Shown piece by piece: positions 15,540 through 24,222 of a stretch of 64,000 bases of DNA (its first letter is position 1; every line of letters begins with the position of its first letter). The translations under genes were made by a program, and so were the position numbers. Below the pieces are notes generated by a model. That model was not told where the DNA came from. It saw only the letters and a program-made list of their open reading frames with translations, and searched no databases. Source of the DNA: Mycobacterium colombiense (lineage in GTDB: Bacteria > Actinomycetota > Actinomycetes > Mycobacteriales > Mycobacteriaceae); the NCBI RefSeq assembly GCF_001665835.1, contig NZ_LZSX01000073.1, forward strand, positions 310,001 to 374,000, in the 5' to 3' direction.

Positions 15540-16406
15540 TTACGAGCCCAGGAACTCGAGGATCGCGGGTGCCGCCTGCACCCAGGTGTCGAACATGTTG
15601 AAGTGTTGTACCCGGCCCGCGGCACGGTCTTCGGACGCGCGCTCCCAGGCGTCCTCGGGCCACGGCGGATCGACGAGCTTTGATCCCTTGATCAGGCAGC
15701 TGACTTCCAGCGACGTCCGCTTCGGGTGGTCCATGTCGTTCTCGCCCCCGCGAATGATCAACGTGGGGACCTTGATCCGGTCGAACATCTCGTCCTCGAC
15801 ACCCGGAATCGTCTGCCCCGGCTTGGAGACGAAGGCGTTGAGCCAGCGCAGCATCAGCTTGAGGAACTCGCCGGAGTCGAAGTCGAGGAACCGCTGCTTG
15901 TTGTTCGGGTTCTCCTCGATGCGCTCGCGCCATTCGGCCACCTTCACCACGCCGTCCATGCCGGTGCCGCGTACCGCGAGGATGCTGGGAATGATGTAGA
16001 AGGAGCCGAGCACGAAGGTGCCGTAGGTGCCACCGACGATGTTCCACACCACGAGCTTGGTGACCATCTCGGGGTAGAGCATCGTGGTCAGCATGGAATC
16101 CCTTGCCCCGCCGGAACCTCCGGCCAGAATGCAGCGCTCGAAGCCCAGGCCGGTCACCAGCTTGTGCAGCGTCTCGGCGCGCATGTGCGATTCGCTCTGC
16201 CCGTAGAACTGCACATCGGAGGCGCCACAGTTGGGCCGGTCCCACAGCAGCACCCGGTAGCCACCGGCGGCCAGGGCATCGGCCAGCGGACGCAGGCCGG
16301 GGATCTCCTTGCTGAACCGGCCACCCGGCGTCAGGGCAATGAGATCGCCGGAGTCACCGAGGATTTCGTAGACGACGTTTCCCCCGTTGATCTCGATAGA
16401 AGGCAC
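15540..16406 (-). CDS. Alpha/beta hydrolase (carbon-carbon bond hydrolase-like)
   Basis: A 288-residue alpha/beta hydrolase. The oxyanion motif TPGGRFS is at 26-32, the nucleophile elbow is GGSGGA with Ser98, and a late acidic residue precedes DMDHPK. The overall pattern resembles meta-cleavage product hydrolases and haloperoxidase-like enzymes, but a triad histidine cannot be placed with confidence. It ends a minus-strand run of amidohydrolases and a Rieske protein, so it may hydrolyse a ring-opened product. Confidence 0.85.
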   Translation of the reverse strand: MPSIEINGGNVVYEILGDSGDLIALTPGGRFSKEIPGLRPLADALAAGGYRVLLWDRPNCGASDVQFYGQSESHMRAETLHKLVTGLGFERCILAGGSGGARDSMLTTMLYPEMVTKLVVWNIVGGTYGTFVLGSFYIIPSILAVRGTGMDGVVKVAEWRERIEENPNNKQRFLDFDSGEFLKLMLRWLNAFVSKPGQTIPGVEDEMFDRIKVPTLIIRGGENDMDHPKRTSLEVSCLIKGSKLVDPPWPEDAWERASEDRAAGRVQHFNMFDTWVQAAPAILEFLGS

Positions 16407-16421
16407 CCGATTCTCCTGTAG

Positions 16422-16820
16422 TTAGGCCTGAACCAACACGTCGTTGCCGACGACGCGCACCGGATAGGTACGGATACTCCATTCGGGCTTGACCGCGGTG
16501 GTGCCCGTCGCCAGCTCGAAACCCCATTGGTGCCAGGGGCAATAGATGTATTCCAGGTCGCGCACCATGACGGAGTCACCCGGCGCGGTCTCGTCGACGA
16601 TCGTGCGTCCCCGGGCTCGTCCCGAACACAGCGGGCCGCCTTGGTGCGGGCAATAGTTCGCGATGGCGTAGAAGGTGCCGTTGACGTTGTAGACGCCGAC
16701 GCCGTGCCGTCCAATCGGTACCAATTTGTGTGTGCCCGGCGGGATTTCGTCTACCGTTGCGACCACATGCTCGCGGCCCTGGGCGAGACGTGGCTCGGGC
16801 CGCTTGGTTTCCTCCGTCAA
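16422..16820 (-). CDS. Rieske [2Fe-2S] ferredoxin
   Basis: A 132-residue Rieske protein. The cluster ligands are Cys57/His59 in YCPHQGG and Cys94/His97 in YCPWHQWGF, both complete. There is no membrane anchor, so it is a soluble electron carrier or a small regulatory Rieske domain. The TTG at 16820 begins one base after the stop of the amidohydrolase gene. No Rieske oxygenase large subunit is present in the window, so its electron acceptor is unclear. It could serve an oxygenase encoded elsewhere. Confidence 0.88.
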   Translation of the reverse strand: MTEETKRPEPRLAQGREHVVATVDEIPPGTHKLVPIGRHGVGVYNVNGTFYAIANYCPHQGGPLCSGRARGRTIVDETAPGDSVMVRDLEYIYCPWHQWGFELATGTTAVKPEWSIRTYPVRVVGNDVLVQA

Positions 16821-16821
16821 C

Positions 16822-17967
16822 TCAGAGCACCCGGGTCTGACCCTCGAGGACCGGAACGGTCTCGGGCAGGTGATAGGTCGCGATGCCGTTCTTGTACATG
16901 ACCGCGTCGCGGGCGTGCTTGGGCAGGTGCTTGACCAGCCAGCGCGGGTCATCGAACGTCCAGTGCGGGTAGTCCGAGGAGAAGAGCAGGATCTTCTCGC
17001 ACTCCATCCATTCCAGCGCGCGGGTCAGTTCGGTCTTGTCCTCCGGGTAGTCCAGGGGCTGGGTGGTGAACTTGATGTGGTCCTTGACGTATTCGGACGG
17101 CTTGCGCTTGATGTCGAGCCACGACTTGCGGGCGTCGTAGATCGCGTCCATGCGCCACATCAGCGGCAGGATCCAGCTGAACGCGTGCTCGACGAAGACG
17201 ATCCGCAGCGTCGGGAAGCGGTCGAAGACACCGTCGAAGATCAGGCTCATCACCTGGTTGGCCGCCAGCAGGGAGTAGGTCACCATGAAGTCGTGGTTGT
17301 AGCTGGGGAACCCGACCGGCGGGATCGGCAGCTCATCGAACTGGCTGCGTGACAGGTGGCAGCTCACGGTGATGTCGTTCTTGGTGGCGGCCGCCCAGAT
17401 CGGGTCGTACTTCGGGTGACCCCAGGACGGCCGCGGCTCGGCCTTGATCAGAATCTGCGCCATGAAGGGGTGTCCGGCCCAGCGTTCGATCTCGCGCACC
17501 GACTCTTCCGGTTCCTCGATGGCGATGCAGATCGACCCGCGCCACCGTTCGTGCCAGTTGTTGTGGCTGTCCAGCCAGTGATTGGCCTGCCAGTCGTTCA
17601 GCGCGGCCGACATCGCATGCTGCGCTTCAGCAATGCGTGCCGGGTAGGCCGCGGGTTCCAGGATCGCGATGTCGGAGCCGGCCTCCATGATCAGCTGGCG
17701 GAACGCCAAATCCGGGTCACTGCACGGGAACTCGCCGTTGGCGGGGAAGGAGTCCACGCGCATGGCGTAGGAGTGTGCGTAGTCCGGGGCGTCGTAGTAG
17801 ATCTGCTCGCCAACGGAGCGAGTGAGGAAGTACTTGCTGCGCCACGGCTCGGGGATGTATGGGAGTAGCTCTCCGCGCTTGGGCGCCGGGTGGACATCCG
17901 AGTCGACGCAGCGGACGGCTATGCGCTCGGTAGCGGGAACCCGCTCCTGCGAATGGGTCAACGTCAT
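16822..17967 (-). CDS. Amidohydrolase (Amidohydro_2/ACMSD-like) with intact metal site
   Basis: A 381-residue amidohydrolase of the family that includes ACMSD and gamma-resorcylate decarboxylase. The N-terminal DSDVH motif (22-26), His204 in SCHLS and the late Asp332 in SSDYPH are candidate metal ligands. The ATG at 17967 follows GAGGAG. It lies 29 bases after the related gene at 17997. The family catalyses non-oxidative decarboxylation or hydrolysis; in mycobacteria several are linked to lipid or xenobiotic breakdown. It could form a heteromer with its neighbour. Confidence 0.88.
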   Translation of the reverse strand: MTLTHSQERVPATERIAVRCVDSDVHPAPKRGELLPYIPEPWRSKYFLTRSVGEQIYYDAPDYAHSYAMRVDSFPANGEFPCSDPDLAFRQLIMEAGSDIAILEPAAYPARIAEAQHAMSAALNDWQANHWLDSHNNWHERWRGSICIAIEEPEESVREIERWAGHPFMAQILIKAEPRPSWGHPKYDPIWAAATKNDITVSCHLSRSQFDELPIPPVGFPSYNHDFMVTYSLLAANQVMSLIFDGVFDRFPTLRIVFVEHAFSWILPLMWRMDAIYDARKSWLDIKRKPSEYVKDHIKFTTQPLDYPEDKTELTRALEWMECEKILLFSSDYPHWTFDDPRWLVKHLPKHARDAVMYKNGIATYHLPETVPVLEGQTRVL

Positions 17968-17996
17968 CTGGCTCTCCTCAGTCTTTCGCGATACTT

Positions 17997-19097
17997 CTAC
18001 TCTGCGCCCACGCCGGCGGGAATGTCTATGCCGTAGAGCTGCGCCGCGTTGCGCCAGCACAGCTTCTCGCGCTGCTCGGCGGACAGCGCGCTGGGCAACT
18101 TCGTGACATCACCGCACTGCCAGTGTGGATAGCTCGAGCCGAACATCACCATGTCGTCTTTACCGGTGAAGCCGAACCATTCACCGGCGAACTCGACGTC
18201 GCCGGGGCCGTCGAGGCTGCCCTGAACGAAATACACGTGACCGGGCAGGTAGTCGCTGGGAATCCGCGGGGCCCATGGTGTCTGCTCCAGGTGCGGCCGG
18301 CCGAACGTGTCCATCCGCCAGATGAACGGCGTGATGAAGTCGGCGGCGCCATCGCCCCACACGAACTTGAGGCCGTCGAACCGCTCGAAAACTCCCTCGG
18401 CGATCATGTTCATCTGGTGATACAGGTAGTTCAGCGCCATGAAGCTGACGTACTGCTCGTAGGTACGGGTGTTCCCGTTCGGCGTCGGCGGAAACGCAAT
18501 ACCCGAGCCGACCTCGATGTGTGCGGCGACGGGAAGCCCGGCGTCGACGGCGGCCTCCCAAATGGGCCAGAACTGCGGCTTTCCGTAGAGATCGCGGGAC
18601 TGCAGCGGCACGCCGATCTGGACCACCCGCGGATGCGCGCGCCATCTCTCGATCTCGCGCAGCGCGCCGGGGATGTCGTCGGGGTTGACCCGGATGGTGC
18701 CGCGGAATCGCTCGCCGAACTCGCTGGACTCCAGCCAGTTCGACACCATCATCTCGTTGTGCGCGGCGTGTAGCGCGCTGCCCAGGTGCCGGTCCGGCAT
18801 GATGCCGCGCGCCATCGGATGCAGGACCGCAACATCGACGCCACGCTTCGAAAACAGTTCATTGGCAACAAAATTCGGATCCGAACCCGGATACTGGCGG
18901 TCCGGCCCCTCGGTGTTGGGCGCGTACTCACCGCCGGGGGCGCCGTACCAGTCCATCTCGTAGTCGGGGAACCCGCGGCTCTTGAACGGTTCGCGCAGGG
19001 TCTTCCGGAGCGCCTTGTTGGAAGGGAAGAAGATGTGCACGCTCGCGTCGATCAACGGTGTGCTGGTTCCGTCAGCGTGCTTGATCACGAGAGCCAC
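17997..19097 (-). CDS. Amidohydrolase paralogue lacking the metal-ligand Asp
   Basis: A 366-residue amidohydrolase. It keeps an N-terminal DASVH segment (17-21) and His193 in AAHIE, but the conserved SDYPH motif reads GSSYPH, with Ser322 in place of the Asp that usually binds metal or acts as base. It may be a catalytically reduced subunit that pairs with the downstream intact homologue. GTG 19097 or GTG 19088 could start it; the latter has AAGGGTGG upstream. A near-perfect GAGAAT-type palindrome lies 167 bases upstream. Confidence 0.85.
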   Translation of the reverse strand: MALVIKHADGTSTPLIDASVHIFFPSNKALRKTLREPFKSRGFPDYEMDWYGAPGGEYAPNTEGPDRQYPGSDPNFVANELFSKRGVDVAVLHPMARGIMPDRHLGSALHAAHNEMMVSNWLESSEFGERFRGTIRVNPDDIPGALREIERWRAHPRVVQIGVPLQSRDLYGKPQFWPIWEAAVDAGLPVAAHIEVGSGIAFPPTPNGNTRTYEQYVSFMALNYLYHQMNMIAEGVFERFDGLKFVWGDGAADFITPFIWRMDTFGRPHLEQTPWAPRIPSDYLPGHVYFVQGSLDGPGDVEFAGEWFGFTGKDDMVMFGSSYPHWQCGDVTKLPSALSAEQREKLCWRNAAQLYGIDIPAGVGAE

Positions 19098-19263
19098 CCT
19101 TCGGCTCCGGCGGCCAAAGCCGGCCGTGCGAGGTCATATGATAGCCAATCTAACATTTTCTTCAGCGGTCCATCAATGGGTTTCCGGTAAGCATTTCGTT
19201 TAATCATCATCCCTGGTAGCGGGCGTTTTACGATCCTTTGGGCAAGTCGGGTTCTTCATTCCG

Positions 19264-19278
19264 GATAATACCATTCTC
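19264..19278. promoter_or_regulatory. GAGAAT-N3-ATTCTC-type palindrome (11 of 12)
   Basis: GATAATACCATTCTC has a single change from the perfect motif. The palindrome extends outward to CCGG on each side (19261-19281), making it one of the most symmetrical copies. It lies in the 242-base gap between the amidohydrolase gene (start 19097) and the dehydrogenase stop at 19340. Nothing else coding was seen in this gap. Confidence 0.5.
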
Positions 19279-19339
19279 CGGGTTGGCGGACGGATGCGAT
19301 CCGCGCCGTTCGTCACCACGAAGGCCGGCTCCCGAGGGG

Positions 19340-20233
19340 CTACTCCGAAGACCCACCCACCGTGACGCCGGCGGCCCGCTCGAACGGTTTGATCACCGTC
19401 GTGAAATCGGAGTCGGGCCCTTCGGCGCGGGCGAGCGCCTCCCACAGCCGGCCGACGGTCTCGGCAACCTCGGCGGGCACACCAAGCGCTCTGGCTTCGT
19501 CGAGATAAAGGCGCACATCTTTGAGCATCAGGCCCGTGGCAAAGCCGTAGTCGAAGGTGCGCGGCAGGATCGCGCGGGGGAACTTGTCGCGGCTCGCGCT
19601 CGTCGCACCCGATCCCGCATTGAGCACCTCGATCATCACGCCGGGATCCAGGCCGGCTTTTACGCCCATCACGACGACTTCCGCGGTTGCGGTCAAGACG
19701 TTTGCCGCCAGAATGTTGTTCGCCAGCTTCATCGTCTGCGCCGAGCCGGGCTTGTCGCCGACATACACCGGCCGGCCCAGTGCTTCGAGCGCGGTTCGAA
19801 CGGCGTCGAATTCGTGGCGCGGGCCGGACACCATCAGCGCCAGGGTCCCCTTCTCAGCCCCGCCGACACCGCCGCTGACCGGGCTGTCCATCGCCACGAT
19901 GTTGCGCTGGGCAAGCAGGCCGTGGATCTGCGCCGCCATTTGGCTGCCGACAGTGGACAAGTCGACATAGCGCTTCACCCGCGCGCCTTCGATCACTCCA
20001 GCCGGACCGGTGGCCACCGCGAGTGACGCGCCGGGTGTGGGCAGGCTGGCCATCACCGTGTCGGCGCGATCGGCGACCTCTTTGGGCGATGACGCCGGGC
20101 GTGCCCCCAGGGCGACGACGCGCTCGAGGGCCTCGTCGCGCGTGTCGAAGGCGACGACGTCATGCTTTTCATCAATGAGGCGACATGCCATGGGAAAGCC
20201 CATGTTTCCCAGCCCGATGAACCCGATGTCCAC
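19340..20233 (-). CDS. 3-hydroxyisobutyrate dehydrogenase-family oxidoreductase
   Basis: A 297-residue member of the beta-hydroxyacid dehydrogenase family and the closest of the three here to classical 3-hydroxyisobutyrate dehydrogenase. GFIGLGNMGFPMA (4-16) binds NAD(P), DSPVSGGVGGA (116-126) is the substrate loop, and Lys169 in QTMKLANN is the catalytic lysine. The start is GTG. It lies nine bases after the carboxymuconolactone decarboxylase-like gene on the same strand. A beta-hydroxy acid or semialdehyde is the likely substrate class. Confidence 0.9.
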   Translation of the reverse strand: MDIGFIGLGNMGFPMACRLIDEKHDVVAFDTRDEALERVVALGARPASSPKEVADRADTVMASLPTPGASLAVATGPAGVIEGARVKRYVDLSTVGSQMAAQIHGLLAQRNIVAMDSPVSGGVGGAEKGTLALMVSGPRHEFDAVRTALEALGRPVYVGDKPGSAQTMKLANNILAANVLTATAEVVVMGVKAGLDPGVMIEVLNAGSGATSASRDKFPRAILPRTFDYGFATGLMLKDVRLYLDEARALGVPAEVAETVGRLWEALARAEGPDSDFTTVIKPFERAAGVTVGGSSE

Positions 20234-20242
20234 GTTGCGCCC

Positions 20243-20623
20243 CTAGCCCCGGTCCAGTTCGGCGAACGCCTCATTGGCGATGCGAAAGCTGTCGACGGCG
20301 GCCGGCACGCCGGCGTAGATGGCCACCTGCAGGAAGACCTCGCGGATTTCCTCACGGGTGACGCCGTTGGTCAGTGCCGCCTTGACGTGGGTGCGTAATT
20401 CGTTGGGCCGGTTGAGCACCGCGATCATCGCCAGGTTGAGCATGCTGCGGGTCTGTCGCGGGAGTTCGTCGCGGCCCCAGACGGCACCCCAGCAATATTC
20501 GGTGACGAGGTCTTGCAGGGGCCCGGTGAAGTCGTCCGCGTCGGCCAGCGCGCGGTTGACATACTCCTCACCCAGCACCTCGGAGCGGATTCGGAGCCCC
20601 CGCTGGTAGGTTTCGCGATCCAA
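20243..20623 (-). CDS. Carboxymuconolactone decarboxylase-family protein
   Basis: A 126-residue protein of the CMD/AhpD family. The sequence ending in EEIREVFLQVAIYAGVPAAVDSFRIANEAF is typical of gamma-carboxymuconolactone decarboxylases, and there is no CxxC as in AhpD peroxidases. It starts at TTG with an excellent GAAGGAGG site. Its gene is 12 bases after the aldehyde dehydrogenase. The family decarboxylates beta-ketoadipate-pathway lactones, but many homologues are recruited to other ring or lactone substrates. Confidence 0.88.
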   Translation of the reverse strand: MDRETYQRGLRIRSEVLGEEYVNRALADADDFTGPLQDLVTEYCWGAVWGRDELPRQTRSMLNLAMIAVLNRPNELRTHVKAALTNGVTREEIREVFLQVAIYAGVPAAVDSFRIANEAFAELDRG

Positions 20624-20635
20624 TGTTTTCCTCCT

Positions 20636-22060
20636 TCAGAGCCGAACGATGACGGTCTTGGTGGCGCTGAACGTGTCGAGGGCTTCATACCCCTTCTCGC
20701 GGCCATAGCCGGACTTCTGGAAGCCGCCGAACGGCAATTCCACGCCGCCGCCCGCGCCGTAGGTGTTCACATAGACCTGGCCCGCGCGGACCTGGGCCGC
20801 CAGCCGGTGCGCGCGGGAAAGGTCGGTGGTCCATACGGCGCCGAGCAGGCCGTAGGGTGTGCCGTTGGCCAACTCGATCGCCTGCTCTTCGGTGCGGAAT
20901 CGGTGGACCGTCAGCACGGGACCGAAGATCTCTTCTTGGGCGATCGGCGATGCGGGGTCAGCTCCGTCGATGATGGTGGGGCAGAAGTAGGCGCCGTCGG
21001 TCAGCCTCGCGTCACGTGGAGGCTCTCCGCCGCAGAGGATTTCGCCTTCGTCGTTGTCGGCGAGCATGGTTTGGACCCGGAGCTGCTGCTTTCGGGAGAT
21101 CAGCGGTCCGAGGTCGTGGTCCTCGATCCCGGGCCCAATTGTGGTCGACGTCAAACGTTGTCGGACCATGTCGACCAGGGTGTCGTGAATCGCGTCGTGC
21201 ACCAGCAGACGCGATCCCGCCGAGCATGTCTGTCCGGCGTTTTGCAGAATCGCCTTCGTGATCGACTCCGCGGCGCGAGCCAGATCCGCGTCGGGAAAGA
21301 CGATTTGTGGGGACTTGCCGCCCAGTTCGAGCGTCGTGGGGACCACGCGGTCGGCGGCGGCGTGAGCGACTATCGATCCGATCTGAGTCGATCCGACAAA
21401 GCCGAGGTGGTCGACATCGGGATGGGCGGTTAGCGCCGCCCCGGCTTCGGCGCCGATGCCGGTCACCACATTGAACACGCCCTGCGGCAGGCCGGCCTGC
21501 ACCGCCAGAGCAGCGAATTCCACTGCCGTTCTGGGGGTTTCGTCGGCGGGCTTGACCACCGCGCAGTTACCCACCGCGATGGCGGGAGCAACCGCGCGGG
21601 CGAGCAGTTGCATCGGGTAGTTCCAGGCGATGATGTGGCCGGTCACCCCGAACGGCTCGCGTCGGGTGTACACGTGCAGATCCGTTGAGAGCGGGATGGT
21701 TTGGCCGTAGTAGGAGTCGATGGCGTGGCCGTAGAACCGGAAGTACCGCGCGGCCACGGCGGCATCGGTGCGCGCCTGGCTCAGCGGCTTTCCGGTGTCC
21801 TCGCACTCTATTCGGGCCAATCGCTCGCGGTTCTCGTCGATGACATCGGCGATCCGTGTCAGCAGGATTGCCCGGGTCTCCGGTGATGTCTCCGGCCAGC
21901 GCTTCGACGCCGCTCGCGCTGCCCGGACGGCGCGATCCACTTCGTCACTGCCGCCGCGCGCTACCGGTCCCAGGGATCGACCGGTGGCCGGATCGATGTT
22001 GTCGTACACGTCTGGCGAGGACACCGATTCGCCGTTGATGAAGGACTGCGTGGTGGTCAC
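20636..22060 (-). CDS. Aldehyde dehydrogenase
   Basis: A 474-residue NAD(P)-dependent aldehyde dehydrogenase. The cofactor motif GFVGSTQIG, catalytic glutamate in LELGGKSP, and nucleophile cysteine in QNAGQTCSAGSR are all present. It starts at GTG, facing a TetR gene 46 bases away, with a candidate operator between them. It leads a three-gene operon with the decarboxylase-like and hydroxyacid dehydrogenase genes. A fatty or alicyclic aldehyde is likely, possibly one supplied by the LuxC-like reductase encoded across the divergent promoter. Confidence 0.93.
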   Translation of the reverse strand: MTTTQSFINGESVSSPDVYDNIDPATGRSLGPVARGGSDEVDRAVRAARAASKRWPETSPETRAILLTRIADVIDENRERLARIECEDTGKPLSQARTDAAVAARYFRFYGHAIDSYYGQTIPLSTDLHVYTRREPFGVTGHIIAWNYPMQLLARAVAPAIAVGNCAVVKPADETPRTAVEFAALAVQAGLPQGVFNVVTGIGAEAGAALTAHPDVDHLGFVGSTQIGSIVAHAAADRVVPTTLELGGKSPQIVFPDADLARAAESITKAILQNAGQTCSAGSRLLVHDAIHDTLVDMVRQRLTSTTIGPGIEDHDLGPLISRKQQLRVQTMLADNDEGEILCGGEPPRDARLTDGAYFCPTIIDGADPASPIAQEEIFGPVLTVHRFRTEEQAIELANGTPYGLLGAVWTTDLSRAHRLAAQVRAGQVYVNTYGAGGGVELPFGGFQKSGYGREKGYEALDTFSATKTVIVRL

Positions 22061-22100
22061 GGTGGCCCTGACCTCTTTCGTCGCGCCGACGGGTATCTAC

Positions 22101-22111
22101 ACGTTAATGTA
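22101..22111. promoter_or_regulatory. Operator candidate ACGTTAATGTA between ALDH and TetR genes
   Basis: The 11-base core ACGTTAATGTA matches ACATTAATATA at 22817-22827 at nine positions, with both differences purine for purine. Symmetrical pieces such as ACGTTAATGT and the following AATGTATATT surround it. It sits in the divergent aldehyde dehydrogenase/TetR region, overlapping the TetR start codon. This is where a self-regulating TetR protein would bind. Confidence 0.4.
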
Positions 22112-22751
22112 TATTTCCGTGGTCACGACAACCCGGCGTGGACGCCCGACGCACGCCGAAGCCAAGAAGCTGCAACAGAAGTTGCGCAAGGCGGCCGTGG
22201 CGACGTTCGTCAAGCACGGCTACGACGGCACCAGCATGGACGCGATCGCCAAGGCGGCCGGCATCACTCGGCGCACCCTCTATGCGCGCTATCCCGACAA
22301 GCGCGCGGTTTTCCTCGATGTCATTCCCTGGGCGCTCACCCGCAGGACGGAACGTGAAGAGACGCACGATGTGGACCAGGATGATCTGCGGACCGCCCTG
22401 GTCGAGGTCGGTCGGGCCGGTCTCGAGCGCGCGATCGATCCCGACATCGTGCGCCTGAAGCGCATCGCGATGAACGAATCGGCACGGTTTCCTGAATTCG
22501 CCGTCAGTGCGCACTCCATGACCTGGTCCCCGCGCCACCGGCAGGTGATGGACCTGCTCCGTCGCCACCAAGAGGCGGGGGCCATCGAGATCGATGATCT
22601 CGAGTTGGCCGCCGGCCACTTCATCGCGCTGGTCGAGCACTTGCCGGCGCGGTTGGCCGACTGCGGAATCTATCGCAGTCGTGAGGAGGACGAGCACCAC
22701 CTACAGCACGCCGTCGACCTCTTCCTGCGCGCCATACTGCGCCGCGCCTGA
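22107..22751 (+). CDS. TetR/AcrR family transcriptional regulator
   Basis: A TetR-type protein of about 214 residues. The helix-turn-helix is textbook: AAVATFVKHGYDGTSMDAIAKAAGITRRTLYARYPDKRAVF. The C-terminal region resembles the TetR_C_33-like or AefR-like groups, with MNESARFPEF and a long helix ending AILRRA. No ribosome site precedes ATG 22107 or GTG 22119, and the transcript may be leaderless. It is divergent from the aldehyde dehydrogenase operon and precedes the LuxE/LuxC-like genes, and matching sites occur before both. Confidence 0.85.
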   Translation: MYISVVTTTRRGRPTHAEAKKLQQKLRKAAVATFVKHGYDGTSMDAIAKAAGITRRTLYARYPDKRAVFLDVIPWALTRRTEREETHDVDQDDLRTALVEVGRAGLERAIDPDIVRLKRIAMNESARFPEFAVSAHSMTWSPRHRQVMDLLRRHQEAGAIEIDDLELAAGHFIALVEHLPARLADCGIYRSREEDEHHLQHAVDLFLRAILRRA

Positions 22752-22816
22752 GTCGGCGTCTCTCGAATTGGCAAGGTAAGCAACGGAACCTGTGCGAATT
22801 CGGCAGCGGCCCTGGA

Positions 22817-22827
22817 ACATTAATATA
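22817..22827. promoter_or_regulatory. Operator candidate ACATTAATATA upstream of the LuxE-like gene
   Basis: ACATTAATATA lies 48 bases before the LuxE-like ATG. It matches the core at 22101-22111 except for two purine changes. On the opposite strand its GTATATT also matches 22109-22115. The shared sequence suggests one TetR protein controls both the aldehyde dehydrogenase and the fatty-acid reductase genes. Confidence 0.4.
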
Positions 22828-22875
22828 CGATGGTGTTTACTTAACTGCAGGTGGTGTCAACCCAAGGAGCGCCGG

Positions 22876-24222
22876 ATGACTTCTGCAGTAGAGCGTCTAG
22901 TGACAATGGTCGGAGCGAAGGATTGCTTCGACATCGAGCCCGCGGAACTGCTGCCGCTGCAGTTGCAAGCGGCCAACGAGCGTCTCGAGGCCCAGTCGCA
23001 ACGCATTCCGCTGTTGGCCAACCGCGCGGAATCGGGCGGGGTCGAGCGCATCAAGCAACCCGCCGACCTGGTGCCGTTGCTTTTCGCCCACACCACTTAC
23101 AAGACGTACGCCGAAGGCTGGCTCAACGACGGCCAGTGGGACCGGATGGGCAAGTGGTTGGCCACCGTCTCCACCCGTGACGTCGACGGCCTCGACACCG
23201 GCGGGGTGCAGACGCTCGATGACTGGCTGAAACGGCTGGAGACCGTCGGCCATTACCTGTCGTGTTCGAGTGGCACCACCGGCAAACCCGCGATGCTGTC
23301 GTGCACCGAGGGCGATATCGAACTCTCGGCGCGGATCAACAGCGAGGCGCTGCTGTGGGCCACCGGCCTCACCCGCGGTGAGGACCGCAAATTCCTGGGC
23401 CTGGGCCCGCAATTCGCCGCTCCTCGTGAAGATGCGATCCGCCAGGCGATGGTCGATTGCTTTTCGTCGCGATATCCGCCCTACCAGTTCGGCGACGGCG
23501 AGCCGATCACCGTCGGGTCGATGGTCGACATGATCACGTTGCGGCGCAAACTGGCCGACGGCACCGCACGCCCGAGCGAGATCGCGGACTTCGAACGCAT
23601 CGCGGCGCAACGCGGCGCCGACATGGAGGCTTCGGCCAAGAAAGCCGTCGACGCGGTGATCGAGGCCCGCGCCGTGCCCCTGCTGGCCACCGGCATGTTC
23701 GCCACCTTGTATCAGATCGCGGAAGGCATTCGCGCCAAAGGGCACGGCGGTGACGATTTCAATCCCGGCAATGCCATGATGGCCGCCGGCGGCCTCAAAG
23801 GTGCTGTGCTGCCGGACAATTACCGCGAATACGTCTTGGAGACGTTCAACGTCACCGAGGACCGGCTGTATCACGCGTACAGCATGCGTGAGATCAACGC
23901 GACCTTCCCGCTGTGCTCTGCGGGGCGGTATCACGTTTCGCCCTGGGTGATCATGCTGCCGCTGGATACTGCCGGCGAGCAATTACTGGATCCGGCTGAC
24001 GGCGAGATCGAGGCCAGGGCAGCTTTTTTCGACGCGTCGATCGAGGGCCGCTGGGGCGGCGTGATCAGCGGGGACCGGGTCAGTGTCAGCTTCGGCAAAT
24101 GTCGCTGCGGCCACCAGGGGCCGACGGTGGGCCGCGAGATCACGCGGTACGCCGACCTGCCCGGCGGTGACAAGATCACCTGCGCCGGCAGCATCGACGC
24201 CTATGTCCGGGGCGTCGCATGA
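22876..24222 (+). CDS. LuxE-like acyl-protein synthetase (adenylate-forming)
   Basis: A 448-residue adenylate-forming enzyme. The nucleotide-binding loop CSSGTTGKPAM is at residues 130-140. The rest, including the cysteine-containing KCRCGHQGPTVGREITRY near the end, fits the acyl-protein synthetase/LuxE group rather than an ordinary FadD. LuxE activates a fatty acid and hands it to a LuxC reductase, which is the next gene and overlaps its stop by four bases. ATG 22876 follows AAGGAG. The frame is open further upstream, but without a site. Confidence 0.82.
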   Translation: MTSAVERLVTMVGAKDCFDIEPAELLPLQLQAANERLEAQSQRIPLLANRAESGGVERIKQPADLVPLLFAHTTYKTYAEGWLNDGQWDRMGKWLATVSTRDVDGLDTGGVQTLDDWLKRLETVGHYLSCSSGTTGKPAMLSCTEGDIELSARINSEALLWATGLTRGEDRKFLGLGPQFAAPREDAIRQAMVDCFSSRYPPYQFGDGEPITVGSMVDMITLRRKLADGTARPSEIADFERIAAQRGADMEASAKKAVDAVIEARAVPLLATGMFATLYQIAEGIRAKGHGGDDFNPGNAMMAAGGLKGAVLPDNYREYVLETFNVTEDRLYHAYSMREINATFPLCSAGRYHVSPWVIMLPLDTAGEQLLDPADGEIEARAAFFDASIEGRWGGVISGDRVSVSFGKCRCGHQGPTVGREITRYADLPGGDKITCAGSIDAYVRGVA

